The notes under the pieces: model-generated | Told to the model about the DNA's origin: nothing | What the model saw: the letters and a program-made list of their open reading frames with translations, nothing else | The model's database searches: none | Assembly: GCF_963678635.1 (NCBI RefSeq) | Contig: NC_087065.1 | Span: forward strand, 65,501,374-65,565,373 | Reading direction: 5' to 3' | From: Symsagittifera roscoffensis | Taxonomy: Eukaryota > Xenacoelomorpha > Acoela > Convolutidae | DNA: 64,000 nt | Made by a program: the position numbers and the translations under genes | Shown: positions 19,801 through 32,800 of the stretch, one piece after another | How the letters are laid out: every line of letters starts with the position of its first letter | How positions within the stretch are numbered: the stretch's first letter is position 1

Positions 19801-21318
19801 AGCTCTAGCTGAAGTTGTGTTGCAGAGAAATTCATGGAAAGTCTAGTAAAAACCATCACTGTCTGCTTATAGAACGCTTCGCCAAACATTTCTTTGAATA
19901 AGTTAATCACGCCTATTAGCATTCCATCCAAACGAAGACTTTTGAAGATGACTGGACATCATGTATTGCAGACAGTCCAGATGGCAACGAGCGCTAGCTG
20001 ACAATGTATTGCAGAGGATTTTATGGAAAGTTTCGTGAAAACCACCACCGTCTGCTTCCAGAACGCTTCGCTAAACATTTCTTTGCAAAATTTAATCAGG
20101 CCTACTATCCAAACGAAACTGTTGAAAATAACTCGGCAACATGGATTGCAGAAGTCTGCTTTCACCGTCTGCTTTCAGTAGGCTTAGCCAAACATTTCTT
20201 TGACTATTCTAATCATGCCTACTACATTCCATCCAAACGAAGACTGTTGAACAATGTTTTGCAACATGTTTTGCAGACAGCATAGTTGACAATGAGCGAT
20301 AGTTGTCAATGGATTGCAGAGGATTTTATAGAAAGTCTCCTATACACAACCACTGTTTGCTTGCAGAACTCTTAGCCGAATATTTTTTTGAATAATCCAG
20401 CCACGCTGACGACCGATCCGTCCAAACTGGGATTATTGAACACGAGCTGGTAACATGTATTGCAGACAGACCAGATAACAACAAGCGGTAAATGACAAGT
20501 AATGCAGATGATTTCATTGAAAGTCTGGTAAAAACCACCACTGTCTGCTTACAGAAGGCTTCGCCAAACAATTATTCGAAATTTTAATTATGCCTTATAG
20601 CATTCTATCCAAACGAAGACTGTTGAATATGGCTGGGAAACATAAATTTTAGACAACCTTGTCGACAGTGAACGCTAGCTGACATTATATTGCAGAGGAT
20701 TTCATGGAAAGCCTGAAGAAAACCACCGCCGTCTCCTTCCAGAATGCTTCGCCAAACATTTCTTCGAATAATTTAAACAAGCCTATCACCATTCTATCCA
20801 AATAAAAACAGTTGAACATGTCTGGGCAACATGTTTTGCAGAAGGTCTTGTTGACAATGAGCACTAGCTGACAATGTATTGCAGAGGATTTCATGGAAAG
20901 TTTAGTGAAAACCATCACTGTCTACTTCCAAAAGGCTTCACCCAACTTTTCTTTGAAAATGTTAAGCATGCCTATTAGGCTTTCATCCAAACGAAGACTG
21001 TTAAACATGACTGGGCAACATGTTTTGCAAACAGTCTTGTTGACAATGAGTGCTAGCTGACAATGTATTGAAGAGGATTTCTTGGAAAGTTTAGTGAAAA
21101 CCATCACTGCCTGCTTCCAAAAGGCTTCGCCGAACATTCCTTTGTATCTTGTATTCATGCCCATTAGCATTCTATTCAAACAAAGAGTGTTGCACATGAC
21201 TGAGCAATATGTATTGCAGACAGTCTAGTTGACAATGAGCGCTAGCTGACAACGTTTTGAAGAGGATTTTATGGAAAGTTTAGTGAAAACCATCACTGTC
21301 TGCTTCCAAAAGCCCTTT

Positions 21319-24137
21319 CATGCCTTTTCGAATTACTTTAAACATGCCTACCAGCATTCTATCTAAACAAAGATAGTCAAACATGGCTGGGCAACAGGTA
21401 TTTCAGACAGTCTAGTTGACAATGAGTGCTAGCTGAGAATGTTTTGAAGAGGATTTCATGGAAAGTTTAGTGAAAACCATCACTGTCTGCTTCCAAAAGC
21501 CTTCACCAAACATTTCTTGGAATATGTTAAGCATGCCTATTAGGCTTTCATCCAAACGAATAAACTTGACTGGGCAACTTGTTTTGCAGACATTCTTGTC
21601 GACAATGATCGCTAACAGACAATGTATTGCAGAGGAACTCATGGCGAGTCTAGTGAAAACCATCACCGTCTGCTTCCAGAACGCTTCGCCAAATTTTTCT
21701 TCGAATATTTTAAAATGTCTATCAGCATTCTATCCAAACAAGATTACTTGAACATGACTGGGCAACATGTATTGCAGACAGTCTAGTTGACAATGAGTGC
21801 TAGCAGACAATGTGTTGAAGAGGATTTCATGGAAAGTCTAGTGAAAACCATAACTGTCTGCTTCCAAAATTCTTGGCCAAACATTTCTTCGAATATGTTA
21901 TTCATGCCTGTTAGGCTTCCACCCAAACGAAGACTGTTAAATTTGACTGGGCAACATGTATTGCAGATAGTCTCGTTGACAAAGAGCGCTAGCTGATAAT
22001 GTATTGAAGAGGATTTCTTGGAAAGTCTAGTGAAAACCATAACTGTCTGCTTCCAAAATTCCTGGCCAAACATTTCTTCGAATATGTTATTCATGCCTGT
22101 TAGGCTTCCATCCAAACGAAGACTGTTAAATTTGACTGGGCAACATGTATTGCAGATAGTCTTGTTGACAAAGAGCGCTAGCTGATAATGTAGTGAAGAG
22201 GATTTCTTGGAAAGTCTAGTGAAAACCATCACCGTCTGCTTCCAAAAGGCTTCGCCGATCATTCCTTTGTATCTTGTAATCATGCCCATTAGCATTCTAT
22301 TCAAACGAAGAGTGTTGCACATGACTGGGCAATATGTATTGCAGACAGTCTAGCTGACAATGAGCGCTAGCTGACAATGTTTTGAAGAGGATTTTATGGA
22401 AAAATTAGTGAAAACCATCACTGTCTGCTTCCAAAAGCCTTTTCATGCCTTTTCGAATTACTTTAAACATGCCTATCAGCATTCTATCCAAACAAAGATA
22501 GTCGAACATGGCTGGGCAACAGGTATTGCAGACAGTCTAGTTGACAATGAGTGCTAGCTGAGAATGTTTTGAAGAGGATTTCATGGAAAGTTTAGTGAAA
22601 ACCATCACTGTCTGCTTCCAAAAGCCTTCACCAAACATTTCTTGGAATATGTTAAGCATGCCTATTAGGCTTTCATCCAAACGAAGACTAATAAACTTGA
22701 TTGGGCAACTTGTTTTGCAGACATTCTTGTCGACAATGATCGCTAGCAGACAATGTATTGCAGAGGAACTCATGGCGAGTCTAGTGAAAACAATCACCGT
22801 CTGCTTCCAGAACGCTTCGCCAAATTTTTCTTCGAATATTTTAAAATGTCTATCAGCATTCTATCCAAACAAAATTACTTGAACATGACTGGGCAACATG
22901 TATTGCAGACAGTCTAGTTGACAATGAGTGCTAGCAGACAATGTGTTGAAGAGGATTTCATGGAAAGTCTAGTGAAAACCATAACTGTCTGCTTCCAAAA
23001 TTCTTGGCCAAACATTTCTTCGAATATGTTATTCATGCCTGTTAGGCTTCCATCCAAACGAAGACTGTTAAATTTGAATGGGCAACATGTATTGCAGATA
23101 GTCTTGTTGACAAAGAGCGCTAGCTGATAATGTATTGAAGAGGATTTCTTGGAAAGTCTAATGAAAACCATCACCGTCTGCTTCCAAAAGGCTTCGCCGA
23201 ACATTCCTTTGTATCTTGTTTTCATGCCCATTAGCATTCTATTCAAACGAAGAGTGTTGCACATGACTGGGCAATATGTATTGCAGACAGTCTAGCTGAC
23301 AATGAGCGCTAGCTGACAATGTTTTGAAGAGGATTTTATGGAAAGTTTAGTGAAAACCATCACTGTCTGCTTCCAAAAGCCTTTTCATGCCTTTTCGAAT
23401 TACTTTAAACATGCCTATCAGCATTCTATCCAAACAAAGATAGTCGAACATGGCTGGGCAACAGGTATTGCAGACAGTCTAATTGACAATGAGTGCTAGC
23501 TGAGAATGTTTTGAAGAGGATTTCATGGAAAGTTTAGTGAAAACCATCACTGTCTGCTTCCAAAAGCCTTCACGAAACATTTCTTGGAATATGTTAAGCA
23601 TGTCTTCGGCTTTCATCAAAACGAAGACTAATAAACTTGATTGGGCAACTTGTTTTGCAGACATTCTTGTCGACAATGATCGCTAGCAGACAATGTATTG
23701 CAGAGGAACTCATGGCGAGTCTAGTGAAAACAATCACCGTCTGCTTCCAGAACGCTTCGCCAAATTTTTCTTCGAATATTTTAAAATGTCTATCAGCATT
23801 CTATCCAAACAAAATTACTTGAACATGACTGGGCAACATGTATTGCAGACAGTCTAGTTGACAATGAGTGCTAGAAGACAATGTGTTGAAGAGGATTTCA
23901 TGGAAAGTCTAGTGAAAACCATAACTGTCTGCTTCCAAAATTCTTGGCCAAACATTTCTTCGAATATGTTATTCATGCCTGTTAGGCTCCCATCCAAACG
24001 AAGACTGTTAAATTTGACTGGGCAACATGTATTGCAGATAGTCTAGCTGACAATGAGCGCTAGCTGACAATGTTTTGAAGAGGATTTTATGGAAAGTTTA
24101 GTGAAAACCATCACTGTCTGCTTCCAAAAGCCTTTTC
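21319..24137. repeat. Higher-order repeat shrinking 6, 5, 4 monomers
   Basis: A marker monomer containing CATGCCTTTTCGAATTAC occurs at 21319, 22444, 23386 and 24137. Intervals are 1125, 942 and 751 bp, i.e. six, five and four monomers. Shared monomers are nearly identical between copies. One monomer type is missing from the second copy and a further one from the third. Confidence 0.88.
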
Positions 24138-24834
24138 ATGCCTTTTCGAATTACTTTAAACATGCCTATCAGCATTCTATCCAAACAAAGATAGTCGAAC
24201 ATGGCTGGGCAACAGGTATTGCAGACAGTCTAATTGACAATGAGTGCTAGCTGAGAATGTTTTGAAGAGGATTTCATGGAAAGTTTAGTGAAAACCATCA
24301 CTGTCTGCTTCCAAAAGCCTTCACCAAACATTTCTTGGAATATGTTGAGCATGCCTGTTAGGCTTTCATCCAAACGAAGACTAATAAACTTGACTGGGCA
24401 ACTTATTTTGCAGACATTCTTGTCGACAATGATCGCTAGCAGACAATGTATTGCAGAGGAACTCATAGCGAGTCTAGTGAAAACCACCACCGTCTGCTTC
24501 CAGAACGCTTCGCCAAATTTTTCTTCGAATATTTTAAAATGTCCATCAGCATTCTATCCAAACAAAATTACTTGAACATGACTGGGCAACATGTATTGCA
24601 GACAGTCTAGTTGACAATGAGTGCTAGCAGACAATGTGTTGAAGAGGATTTCATGGAAAGTCTAGTGAAAACCATAACTGTCTGCTTCCAAAATTCTTGG
24701 CCAAACATTTCTTCGAATATGTTATTCATGCCTGTTAGGCTTCAATCCAAACGACGACCGTTAAATTTGACTGGGCAACATGTATTGCAGACAGTCTTGT
24801 TGACAATGAGCGCTAGCTGACAATGTATTGCAGA

Positions 24835-25587
24835 GGGTTTCATGGCTAGTTTAGTGAAAACGATCACCGTTTGCTTCCAAGACGCTTCGCCAAACATTTC
24901 TTCGAATATTTTAATTATGCCTATCAGCATTCTATCCAAACGAAGACTGTTGAACATGATGGGCAACACGTATTGAAGACAGTCTTGTTGACAATGAGCG
25001 CTAGCTGACAATGTTTTCCAGAGGAGTTGATGGAAACTCTAGTGAAACCCATAACCGTCTGCTTCCAAAATGCTTCGCCAAACAACTCTTCGAATATGTT
25101 GTTCATGCCTGTTAGGCTTCCATCAAAACGAAGACTGTTAAATTTGACTGAGCAACATGTATTGCAGACAGTCTTCTTGTCAATGAGCGCAGGCTGACAA
25201 TTTTTTGCAGCGGATTTCATGGAAAGTCTAGTGAAAACCATCACCGTTTGCTTCCAAGACGCTTCTCCAAACATTTCTTCGAATATTTTAATTATGCCTA
25301 TCAGCATTCTATCCAAACGAAGACTGTTGAACATGATGGGCAACACGTATTGAAGACAGTCTTGTTGACAATGAGCGCTAGCTGACAATGTTTTCCAGAG
25401 GAGTTGATGGAAACTCTAGTGAAACCCATAACCGTCTGCTTCCAAAATGCTTCGCCAAACAACTCTTCGAATATGTTGTTCATGCCTGTTAGGCTTCCAT
25501 CAAAACGAAGACTGTTAAATTTGACTGAGCAACATGTATTGCAGACAGTCTTCTTGTCAATGAGCGCAGGCTGACAATTTTTTGCAG
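24835..25587. repeat. Near-identical 376-bp dimer duplicated in tandem
   Basis: The two-monomer block at about 24835-25210 recurs at about 25211-25587; the marker CTTCCAAGACGCTTC sits at about 24876 and 25252. The copies look almost identical, so this is the most recent visible duplication in the array. Confidence 0.85.
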
Positions 25588-25680
25588 CGGATTTCATGGC
25601 CAGTCTAGTGAAAATCATCATCGTCTGCTTCCCGAACGCTTCGCCAAACATTTCTTCGAAAATTTTAACATGCTTAATAG

Positions 25681-27579
25681 CATTGGATCCAAACAAGTAC
25701 AGTTGAACATGGCTGGGCAACTTGTATTGTAGACCGTCTAGGTGACATCGAGTGATAGCTGACTATGTGTTGAAGAGGATTTCATGGAAAATCTAGCGAA
25801 AACCATAACCGTCTGCTTCCAAAATGCTTCGCCGAACATTTCTTCGTATATGTTGTTCATGCCTGTTAGGCTTCCATGAAAGCGAAGACTGTTAAATTTG
25901 ACTGAGCAACATGTATTGCAGACAATCTTGTTGTCAATGAGCGCAGGCTGACATTTTATTGCAGAGGATTTCATGGCACGTCTAGTGAAAACCATCACCG
26001 TCTGCTTCCAGAACGCTTCGTTAAACAATTCTTTGAATATTTTAAACATGCCTATCAGCATTGGATCCAAACAACTACAGTTGAACATGGCTGGGCAACT
26101 TGTATTGCAGACAGTCTAGTTGACATTGAGTAATAGCTGACAATATGTTGAATAGGATTTCATGGAAAGTCTAGCGAAAACCATAACCGTCTGCTTCCAA
26201 AATGCTTCGCCAAACATTTCATCGAACATGTTGTTCATGCCTGTTAGGCTTCCATCAAAAAAACGACTGTTAAGTTTGACTGAAAAACATGTGTTGCAGA
26301 CAATCTTGTTGTCAATGAGCGCAGGCTGACAATGTATTGCAGAGGCTTTCATTGCGAGTCTAGTGAAAACCATCACCGTCTGCTTCCAGAACGCTTCGTT
26401 AAACATTTCTTCGAATATTCTAAACATGCCTATCAGCATTGGATCCAAACAACTACAGTTGAACACGGCTGGGCAACATGTGTTGCAGACAGTCCAGTTG
26501 ACATTGAGTGCTAGCTAACAATGTGTCGAAGAGGATGTCCCGGAAAATCTAGCAAAAACCATAACCGTCTGCTTTCAAAATTTTTCGCCAAACAATTCTT
26601 CGAATATGTTATTCATGCCTACTAGCTTTCCATCCATACGAAGACTGTTAAATTTGACTGGGCAACATGTATTGCAGATAGTCTTGTTGACAAAGAGCGC
26701 TAGCTGATAATGTTTTGCGAAGGACTTTATGGCGGGTCTAGTGAAAACCGGCACCGCCTGCTTCCAAAATGCTTCGCCAAACATTTCTTCGAATATGTTG
26801 TTCATGACTGTTAGGTTTCCATCAAAACGAAGGCTGTTAAATTTGACTGAGCAACATGTATTGCAGACAAACTTGTTGTCAATGAGCGCAGGCTGACAAT
26901 GTATTGTAGAGGATTTCATGGCGAGTCTAGTGAAAACCATCACCGTCTGCTTCCTGAACGCTTCGTTAAACATTTCTTCGAATATTTTAACATGCCTATC
27001 GGCATTGGATCCAAACAACTACAGTTGAAGATGGCTGGGCAACATGTATTGCAGAGAGTCTAGTTGACATTGAGTGATAGCTGACAATGTGTTGAATAGG
27101 ATTTCATGGAAAGGCTAGCGAAAACCATAACCGTCTGCTTCCAAAATGCTTTGCCAAACTTTTCTTCGGAAATGTTATTCAAGCCTGTTAGCTTTCCATC
27201 CATACGAAGACTGTTAAATCTGACTGGGCAACATGTATTGCAGATAGTCTTGTTGACAATGAGCGCTAGCTGATAATGTATTGCAAAGGACTTTATGGCG
27301 GGTCTAGTGAAAACCGACACCACCTGCTTCCAAAATACTTCGCCAAACATTTCTTCGAATATGTTGTTCATGCCTGTTAGGTTTCCATCAAAACGAAGAC
27401 TGTTAAATTTGACTGAGCAACATGTATTGCAGACAACCTTGTTCTCAATGAGCGCAGGCTGACAATGTATTGTAGAGGATTTCATGGCGAGTCTAGTGAA
27501 AACCATCACCGTCTGCTTCCAGAACGCTTCGTTAAACATTTTTTTGAGTATTTTAAACATGCCTATCAGCATTGGATCC
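25681..27579. repeat. Higher-order repeat marked by GGATCC, 2-2-3-3 monomers
   Basis: The variant CATTGGATCC occurs at 25681, 26059, 26437, 27003 and 27570. Intervals are 378, 378, 566 and 567 bp, i.e. two, two, three and three monomers of 189 bp. A BamHI site is created once per higher-order unit. Confidence 0.88.
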
Positions 27580-28640
27580 AAACAACTACAGTTGAACATG
27601 GCTGTGCAAAATGTTTTGCAGACAGTCTAGTTGACATTGAGTAATAGCTGACAATGTGTTGAAGAGGATTTCATGGAAAGTCTAGCGAAAACCATAACCG
27701 TCTGCTTCCAAAATGCTTCGCCAAACATTTCTTCGAATATGTTGTTCATGCCTGGTAGGCTTCCATCAAAAAGAAGACTGTTAAGTTTGACTGAAAAACA
27801 TGTATTGCAGACAATCTTGTTGTCAATGAGCGCAGGCTGACAATGTATTGTAGAGGATTTCATGGCGAGTCTAGTGAAAACCATAACCGTCTGCTTCCAA
27901 AATGCTTCGCCAAACATTTCTTCGAATATGTTATTCATGCTTGTTAGCTTTCCGTCCATACGAAAACTGTTAAATTTGACTGGGCAACACGTATTGCAGA
28001 CAGGTTTCTTGTCGATGAGCGCAGGCTGACAATTTATTGCAGAGGATTTCATGGCAATTCTAGTGAAAGCCATCATCGTCTGCTTCCAAAATGATTCGCC
28101 AAACATTTCTTCGAATATGTTGTTCATACCTGTTAGGCTTCCATCAAAACGAAGACTGTTAAATTTGACTGGCCAACATGTATTGCAGACAGTTTTCTTG
28201 TCGATGAGCGCACGCTGACAATTTATTGCAGAGGATTTCATGGCAATTCCAGTGAAAGCCATCATCGTCTGCTTCCAAAATGATTCGCCAAACAATTCTT
28301 CGAATATGTTGTTCATACATGTTAGGCTTCCATCAAAACGAAGACTGTTAAATTTGACTGAGCAACATGTGTTGCAGACAGCCTTCTTGCCAATGAGCGC
28401 AGGCTGACAATTTATTGCAGAGGATTTCATGGCGAGTCTAGTGAAAACCATCACCGCCTGCTTCCAAAATGATTCGCCAAACATTTCTTCGAATATGCTG
28501 TTCATGACTGTTAGGCTTCCGTCGAAAGGAAGACTGTTAAATTTGACTGAGCAACATGTTTTGCAGACAGTCTTCTTGTCAATGAGCGCAGGCTGACAAT
28601 TTATTGCAGAGGATTTCATGGCGAGTCTAGTGAAAACCAT

Positions 28641-29025
28641 GGATAGTTTAAGACGACCCGGCAACATTTATTGCAGACAGTCTACTTGACAATGAGCGCT
28701 AGTTCACAATATTTTGCAGAGGATTCCATGGAAAATCAGGTGAACACGACCACTTTTTGCTTACAGAACGCTTCGCCGAACTTTTCTTGGAATATCCCAA
28801 TCAGGCTGACTAGCGATTCGTCCGAACGGAAACTGTTGAATACGAGTGGGCAACAAGTATTGCAGACAGTCTAGTTGACAATGAGCGCTAGTTGACAAGG
28901 TTTTTCAGAAGATTTCATGAAAAGTCTAGTGAACACGATCACCGTTCGCTACCAGAACGCTTCGCCGAACATTTCTTGGAAAATTCATATCATGCTGACT
29001 AGCGATCCATCGAAACGGGAACTCT
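28641..29025. repeat. Right edge of the array with left-family monomers
   Basis: About two monomers with GGTGAACACGACCAC and GACTAGCGAT, matching the 13.6-19 kb family and not the adjoining right family. The junction at 28640/28641 cuts a right-family monomer after GTGAAAACCAT. Confidence 0.8.
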
Positions 29026-29800
29026 GACTGCAATGATAAAAAGATTAACTTGGTCTTATTTCGATTTGTTTGGCCGTAAGTCCAGAATGTTTTCGGCGTT
29101 CGTGTCTCGGTCGGGGTCATCGAAACCGATGGTATCAGTGATTCGCGAAGATCGGGAGAAAAATGCGGAAAAACCGACGAGAAACTACTGCTAGTACCTG
29201 CGTGCTATTCAGAAGATGTTTCAGAAGTATCGCTGCTTGAAGTACCTCATCAGCGACGCATGCAGAGACAACGAAGACTCAACTTCCGGCCAACCGTTAA
29301 GGAATTCCAATCTTTAGTGGAAAAGAACCGGAGTTGCCTACTGATAGAGTAAAAAAGCTGTGACTGACATATCTAAGCTCATAAAATAATTAGAAGTCAG
29401 ATAACTCATAACGTACTAAAGACTAACGTCGACTTTATGGAGAAACAATTTTTTACAAATGATTACAATTGGCGCTATTAAGTCGTCTCCTCAATTCGGA
29501 AATCTGGGATGTGTTTTATCTCTTTTCTTCATTTTCAATTAAAGCTGGTGTGGAATTGTAATTTTCAACTGAATCCGTTTTCAGTAATCATTGAAGCGTG
29601 AACGTTTTTTATAATTTAAATATGGCAAATCTAGATTAAGGTTTTTGAAATTGTTTCCTGAGTTGATCGAAAATTCTATTGGAAAATACATAGCAAAAAG
29701 CTAGTCTTTCATCTTCTATGCCATTCCATAAGTACAGAAAAGGCTCTCAAATCATTTGGGTTGTGTCCGTGACCGAAAACAAGACAAAAGTCTTGGTTGC
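29026..29800. other. Non-repetitive spacer between two repeat regions
   Basis: A GC-richer segment at 29060-29350 has a plus frame without ATG that stays open for over 60 codons to a TAA at 29353 (contains KCGKTDEKLLLVPACYSEDV). I recognise no family; it could be an exon relic or chance. The rest is AT-rich with nothing identified. Confidence 0.4.
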
Positions 29801-32800
29801 TCAAAGCTAGACACATCAAAACTTTATCGGTTTTGCATGCACAATGCATTGCAAACAATATAACGAAAGTAGCATACTTGTAATTTTTGGCAATTTGGCA
29901 CAAACACTATTGTGCACAATGCATTGCAAACAATCTACTGAGAGCAACAATTTTCTACTTTTCGGCTGACACTTTCAAAGATGCCAATTTTGTGAATTTG
30001 AAATCTCAATTCACTATACTTCGAAAAAATATAGTGAACGTAGCATGTTTCTTAATTTTGGCACAAACTTTAACACAAATTGAGGTACAAAAAAATAATG
30101 AAAGAAGCCAGCTTCTTAAATTTGGCAGACATTTTCAAAGGTGCTTATTTTTTGTTTTTGAAACTTCAGTTAATCATACTTTGACAAAAACAAAATAATT
30201 AACTTAGCAAAGTTTTTTTTTTCGGCAGACATTCTCAAAGATGATATTTTTATGAATTTGAAAGATCAATGAATCATACATTGACCCAGGCATACAAAAC
30301 ATGCAATACGTAAGAAAAGTTGAAAACAATTTCATGCAGTTTTGGCACAAATTTGTGCAAAAAAAGTAAAATGTGCAATGCATTGTAAATAATAAAATGA
30401 ACTAGCAAATTTTTAAAATTTGGCAGATGATTTGTGATAATAATGCTATTTTGTGAATTTGAAACTTCAAAATTTTGAAAACATTTATATTTGAAAAACC
30501 CCCTGTTATTGAAACCCCCAGCGCTAAATTTTGTCAGTTTGGCACAATTGATGGCACATTTATTCAAAGATGCAAATTTTATGAATTTGAAAATTCAATT
30601 TAACATACTTTGAAAAAAAGGCAAAATAATGAATGTATCATGATTCTACATTTTGGCGCGGTTCGGCACAAATTTCAACAAAAATTGGGGCTAATAACAA
30701 AATATTGAAAATAGCAAACTTCTAATTTTTGCACACATTTTCAAAGATACCTATTTTGTGATATTGAAGCGTCAGTTATTCACAGATTTACACAAAATAA
30801 AATAAGTAACAAAAAGCATACAAAAACATGCAATACATTAAAAAACCTGAAACATGAAAACAAGGGGCATAGGAAATTATGACGTTTTGGCAAAACAATA
30901 TAGTGTACAATGTATTACAAACCTTATACTGAAAGCTCATAAATTTTGGCTTGCCTATTGGGAGATGCCAATAATGTGAGTTTGAAATTTAAGTTAATCA
31001 TACATTGACGCAAACAAATTAACAAAAGTAGCAAAATTTCTTTTTTTTGGCAGAAAATTACAAAGATGTTAACTCTTTGAATTTGAAATTTCAATTAATC
31101 ATACATTGACCAAAGCTTACAAAAACATGCACTACATTTAAAAAATGAAAAACTGAAAACGAAACATACCAAATCATGCAGTTTTTAGCACAAAGTTTGG
31201 CACAAAAATTATATTAAGCAATGCATTGCAAACAAAACAAGACTGCTCGTATCAGGGCGAAGCCCTGAATGTTCCGACTGCCTTTTAATGTTTATGGAGC
31301 AGTAAAAACATTTAAGAAATTAAATGAAATAAAACAAAATGAAATTTTTTTTTTTAATTTGAATTTTTTCATGAAAATCATCCCCCCACACGCCATATAA
31401 AGTACAAAAGGATAGATTTCGTTCCTTGTAACAAATTAAATATAGCAAATAAGCTTCTTTCAAGCAATTTGGAACGATTTCTAAGACGGATTAACTCTCC
31501 GCTTACGCGTTAATAGCGCGAAATATATCGCGCGTTAATTGTCCCAAATTGGCCAAAATGGTAATCTTTAAACCTCCGTAACTTTACGAAAAATGATCAC
31601 AGGTGAAATATCTTTTCAAATTTAAGCTCAGGACAACAATACCTTTGGAATGATATAAAAAAATTCCGTCAAAAATGGCTAGTTAAAAAGTCAAAATTTG
31701 TCTGAAGAAAAAAAAACCCACCCCGAGCACAAATATTCCGTTACTTTCGTATCAAAAGTCGGAACAATAATGAAGGTACGAAATGAAGATAATGAAGCTA
31801 AATGAAGGTAGCAAAGTATTTCTCAAAGCTACTAAATGTTGGCAGTTTGGCACCAATTTCTAAATTTTGGCAGACATTTTTCAAGATGTTAATTTTACGA
31901 TTTTGACGTTTCAATTAATGATACATTGACACAAACACTACAATAAAAGTAGCAAACTTCTTCTTGGCAGACATTTTCAAAGATGCTAATTTTTGAGTTT
32001 GATATTTCATTATACTGAAAACAATTATTTCTGAAAAATTCCTATATTGAAATCAATATAATGAAATTAGCAAGCTTCTAAAAATTAGCAGTTTGGCACG
32101 AATTTCAACACAAATTGTGGTTCCGACAAAATAATGAATGTAGCAAACTTCTCAGCTTTGGCAGACAATTCAAAAGTGCTTATTTTTGGATTTGGAAATT
32201 TCTTTTCTGTAACTAAGTATTTTTTAAAAAAGCCCTTTATTGAAAACAAAATAATAAAAGTAGCAAGCTTCTAAATTTTGGCAGTTTGGCACATATTTGA
32301 ACACAAATTGTGGTACCAGCAAAGATGAAAGTAACAAACTTCTAAAGTTTGGCACACATTATCAAAGGTGTTTTTTGTTATTCTTATTTTTCAATCAATC
32401 ACAAATTGACCTGGGCATTCAAAACATGCATTAAGTAAAAAAAAATTGAAAATAATTGAAAACTTTTAGCAGAGTTTTTTCAAAAAACCTAATTTTTGAA
32501 ATCGAAACTTCAATTAACCATAAATTGACCAAGGCATACAAAAACAAGCAATAGGTGAGTTGAAGAAAAATTAAAACAAGGCATATAAAATCATGCAGTT
32601 TTGGCACAAATTTTTGCAAATTTTTTTTGTGCAATGCAATGCAAATATTATAATGAGCATACCAGGCAGTGTAAGCAATTGTAAGCAAGGCATTATGAAC
32701 AATTTTGTACAGGGCATTATAACACTTTAATGAAAGTCGCAAGCTTCGAACATTCGGCAGTCATTTTCAAAGATGCTAATTTTGTGAAATAGAAATTTCA

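Larger units (their letters stand above)
19800..28640. repeat. Right satellite family: homogenised 188/189-bp monomers
   Basis: Monomers carry GTGAAAACCATCACCGTCTG, ACATTTCTTCGAATAT and CATGCCTATCAGCATT. Successive starts 21787, 21976, 22165 and 22354 are exactly 189 bp apart. The family ends abruptly mid-monomer at 28640, where left-family sequence resumes. Confidence 0.9.
13583..29025. repeat. Satellite array, 171-189 bp monomer, about 80 copies
   Basis: About 15.4 kb of head-to-tail monomers. Landmarks in each unit are GACAATGAGCGCTAG, TTTTGCAGAGGATTTCATGG, a GTCTGCTTCCA or TTTGCTTCCAGAACGCTTCG block, a TCCAAAC block, TGTTGAACA, and GGGCAACATGTATTGCAGAC. Two subfamilies are visible: a divergent left family (to about 19.8 kb and again at the right edge) and a more homogeneous right family of 188-189 bp. 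Several higher-order repeats are present. A 189-bp unit equals 63 codons, so stop-free frames repeat through the array, the longest being 346 residues at 27627-28667 on the minus strand. They switch frame wherever monomers of another length occur, so no gene is called. Confidence 0.95.

Noticed and set aside
27627-28667. 346-residue minus-strand reading frame as a protein gene
   Set aside because: It is five to six satellite monomers of 63 codons; open frames elsewhere in the array switch frame wherever a 171 or 187-bp monomer occurs.
13583-29025. CRISPR-like array
   Set aside because: Units are contiguous diverged monomers without constant repeats and unique spacers, in a eukaryotic genome.
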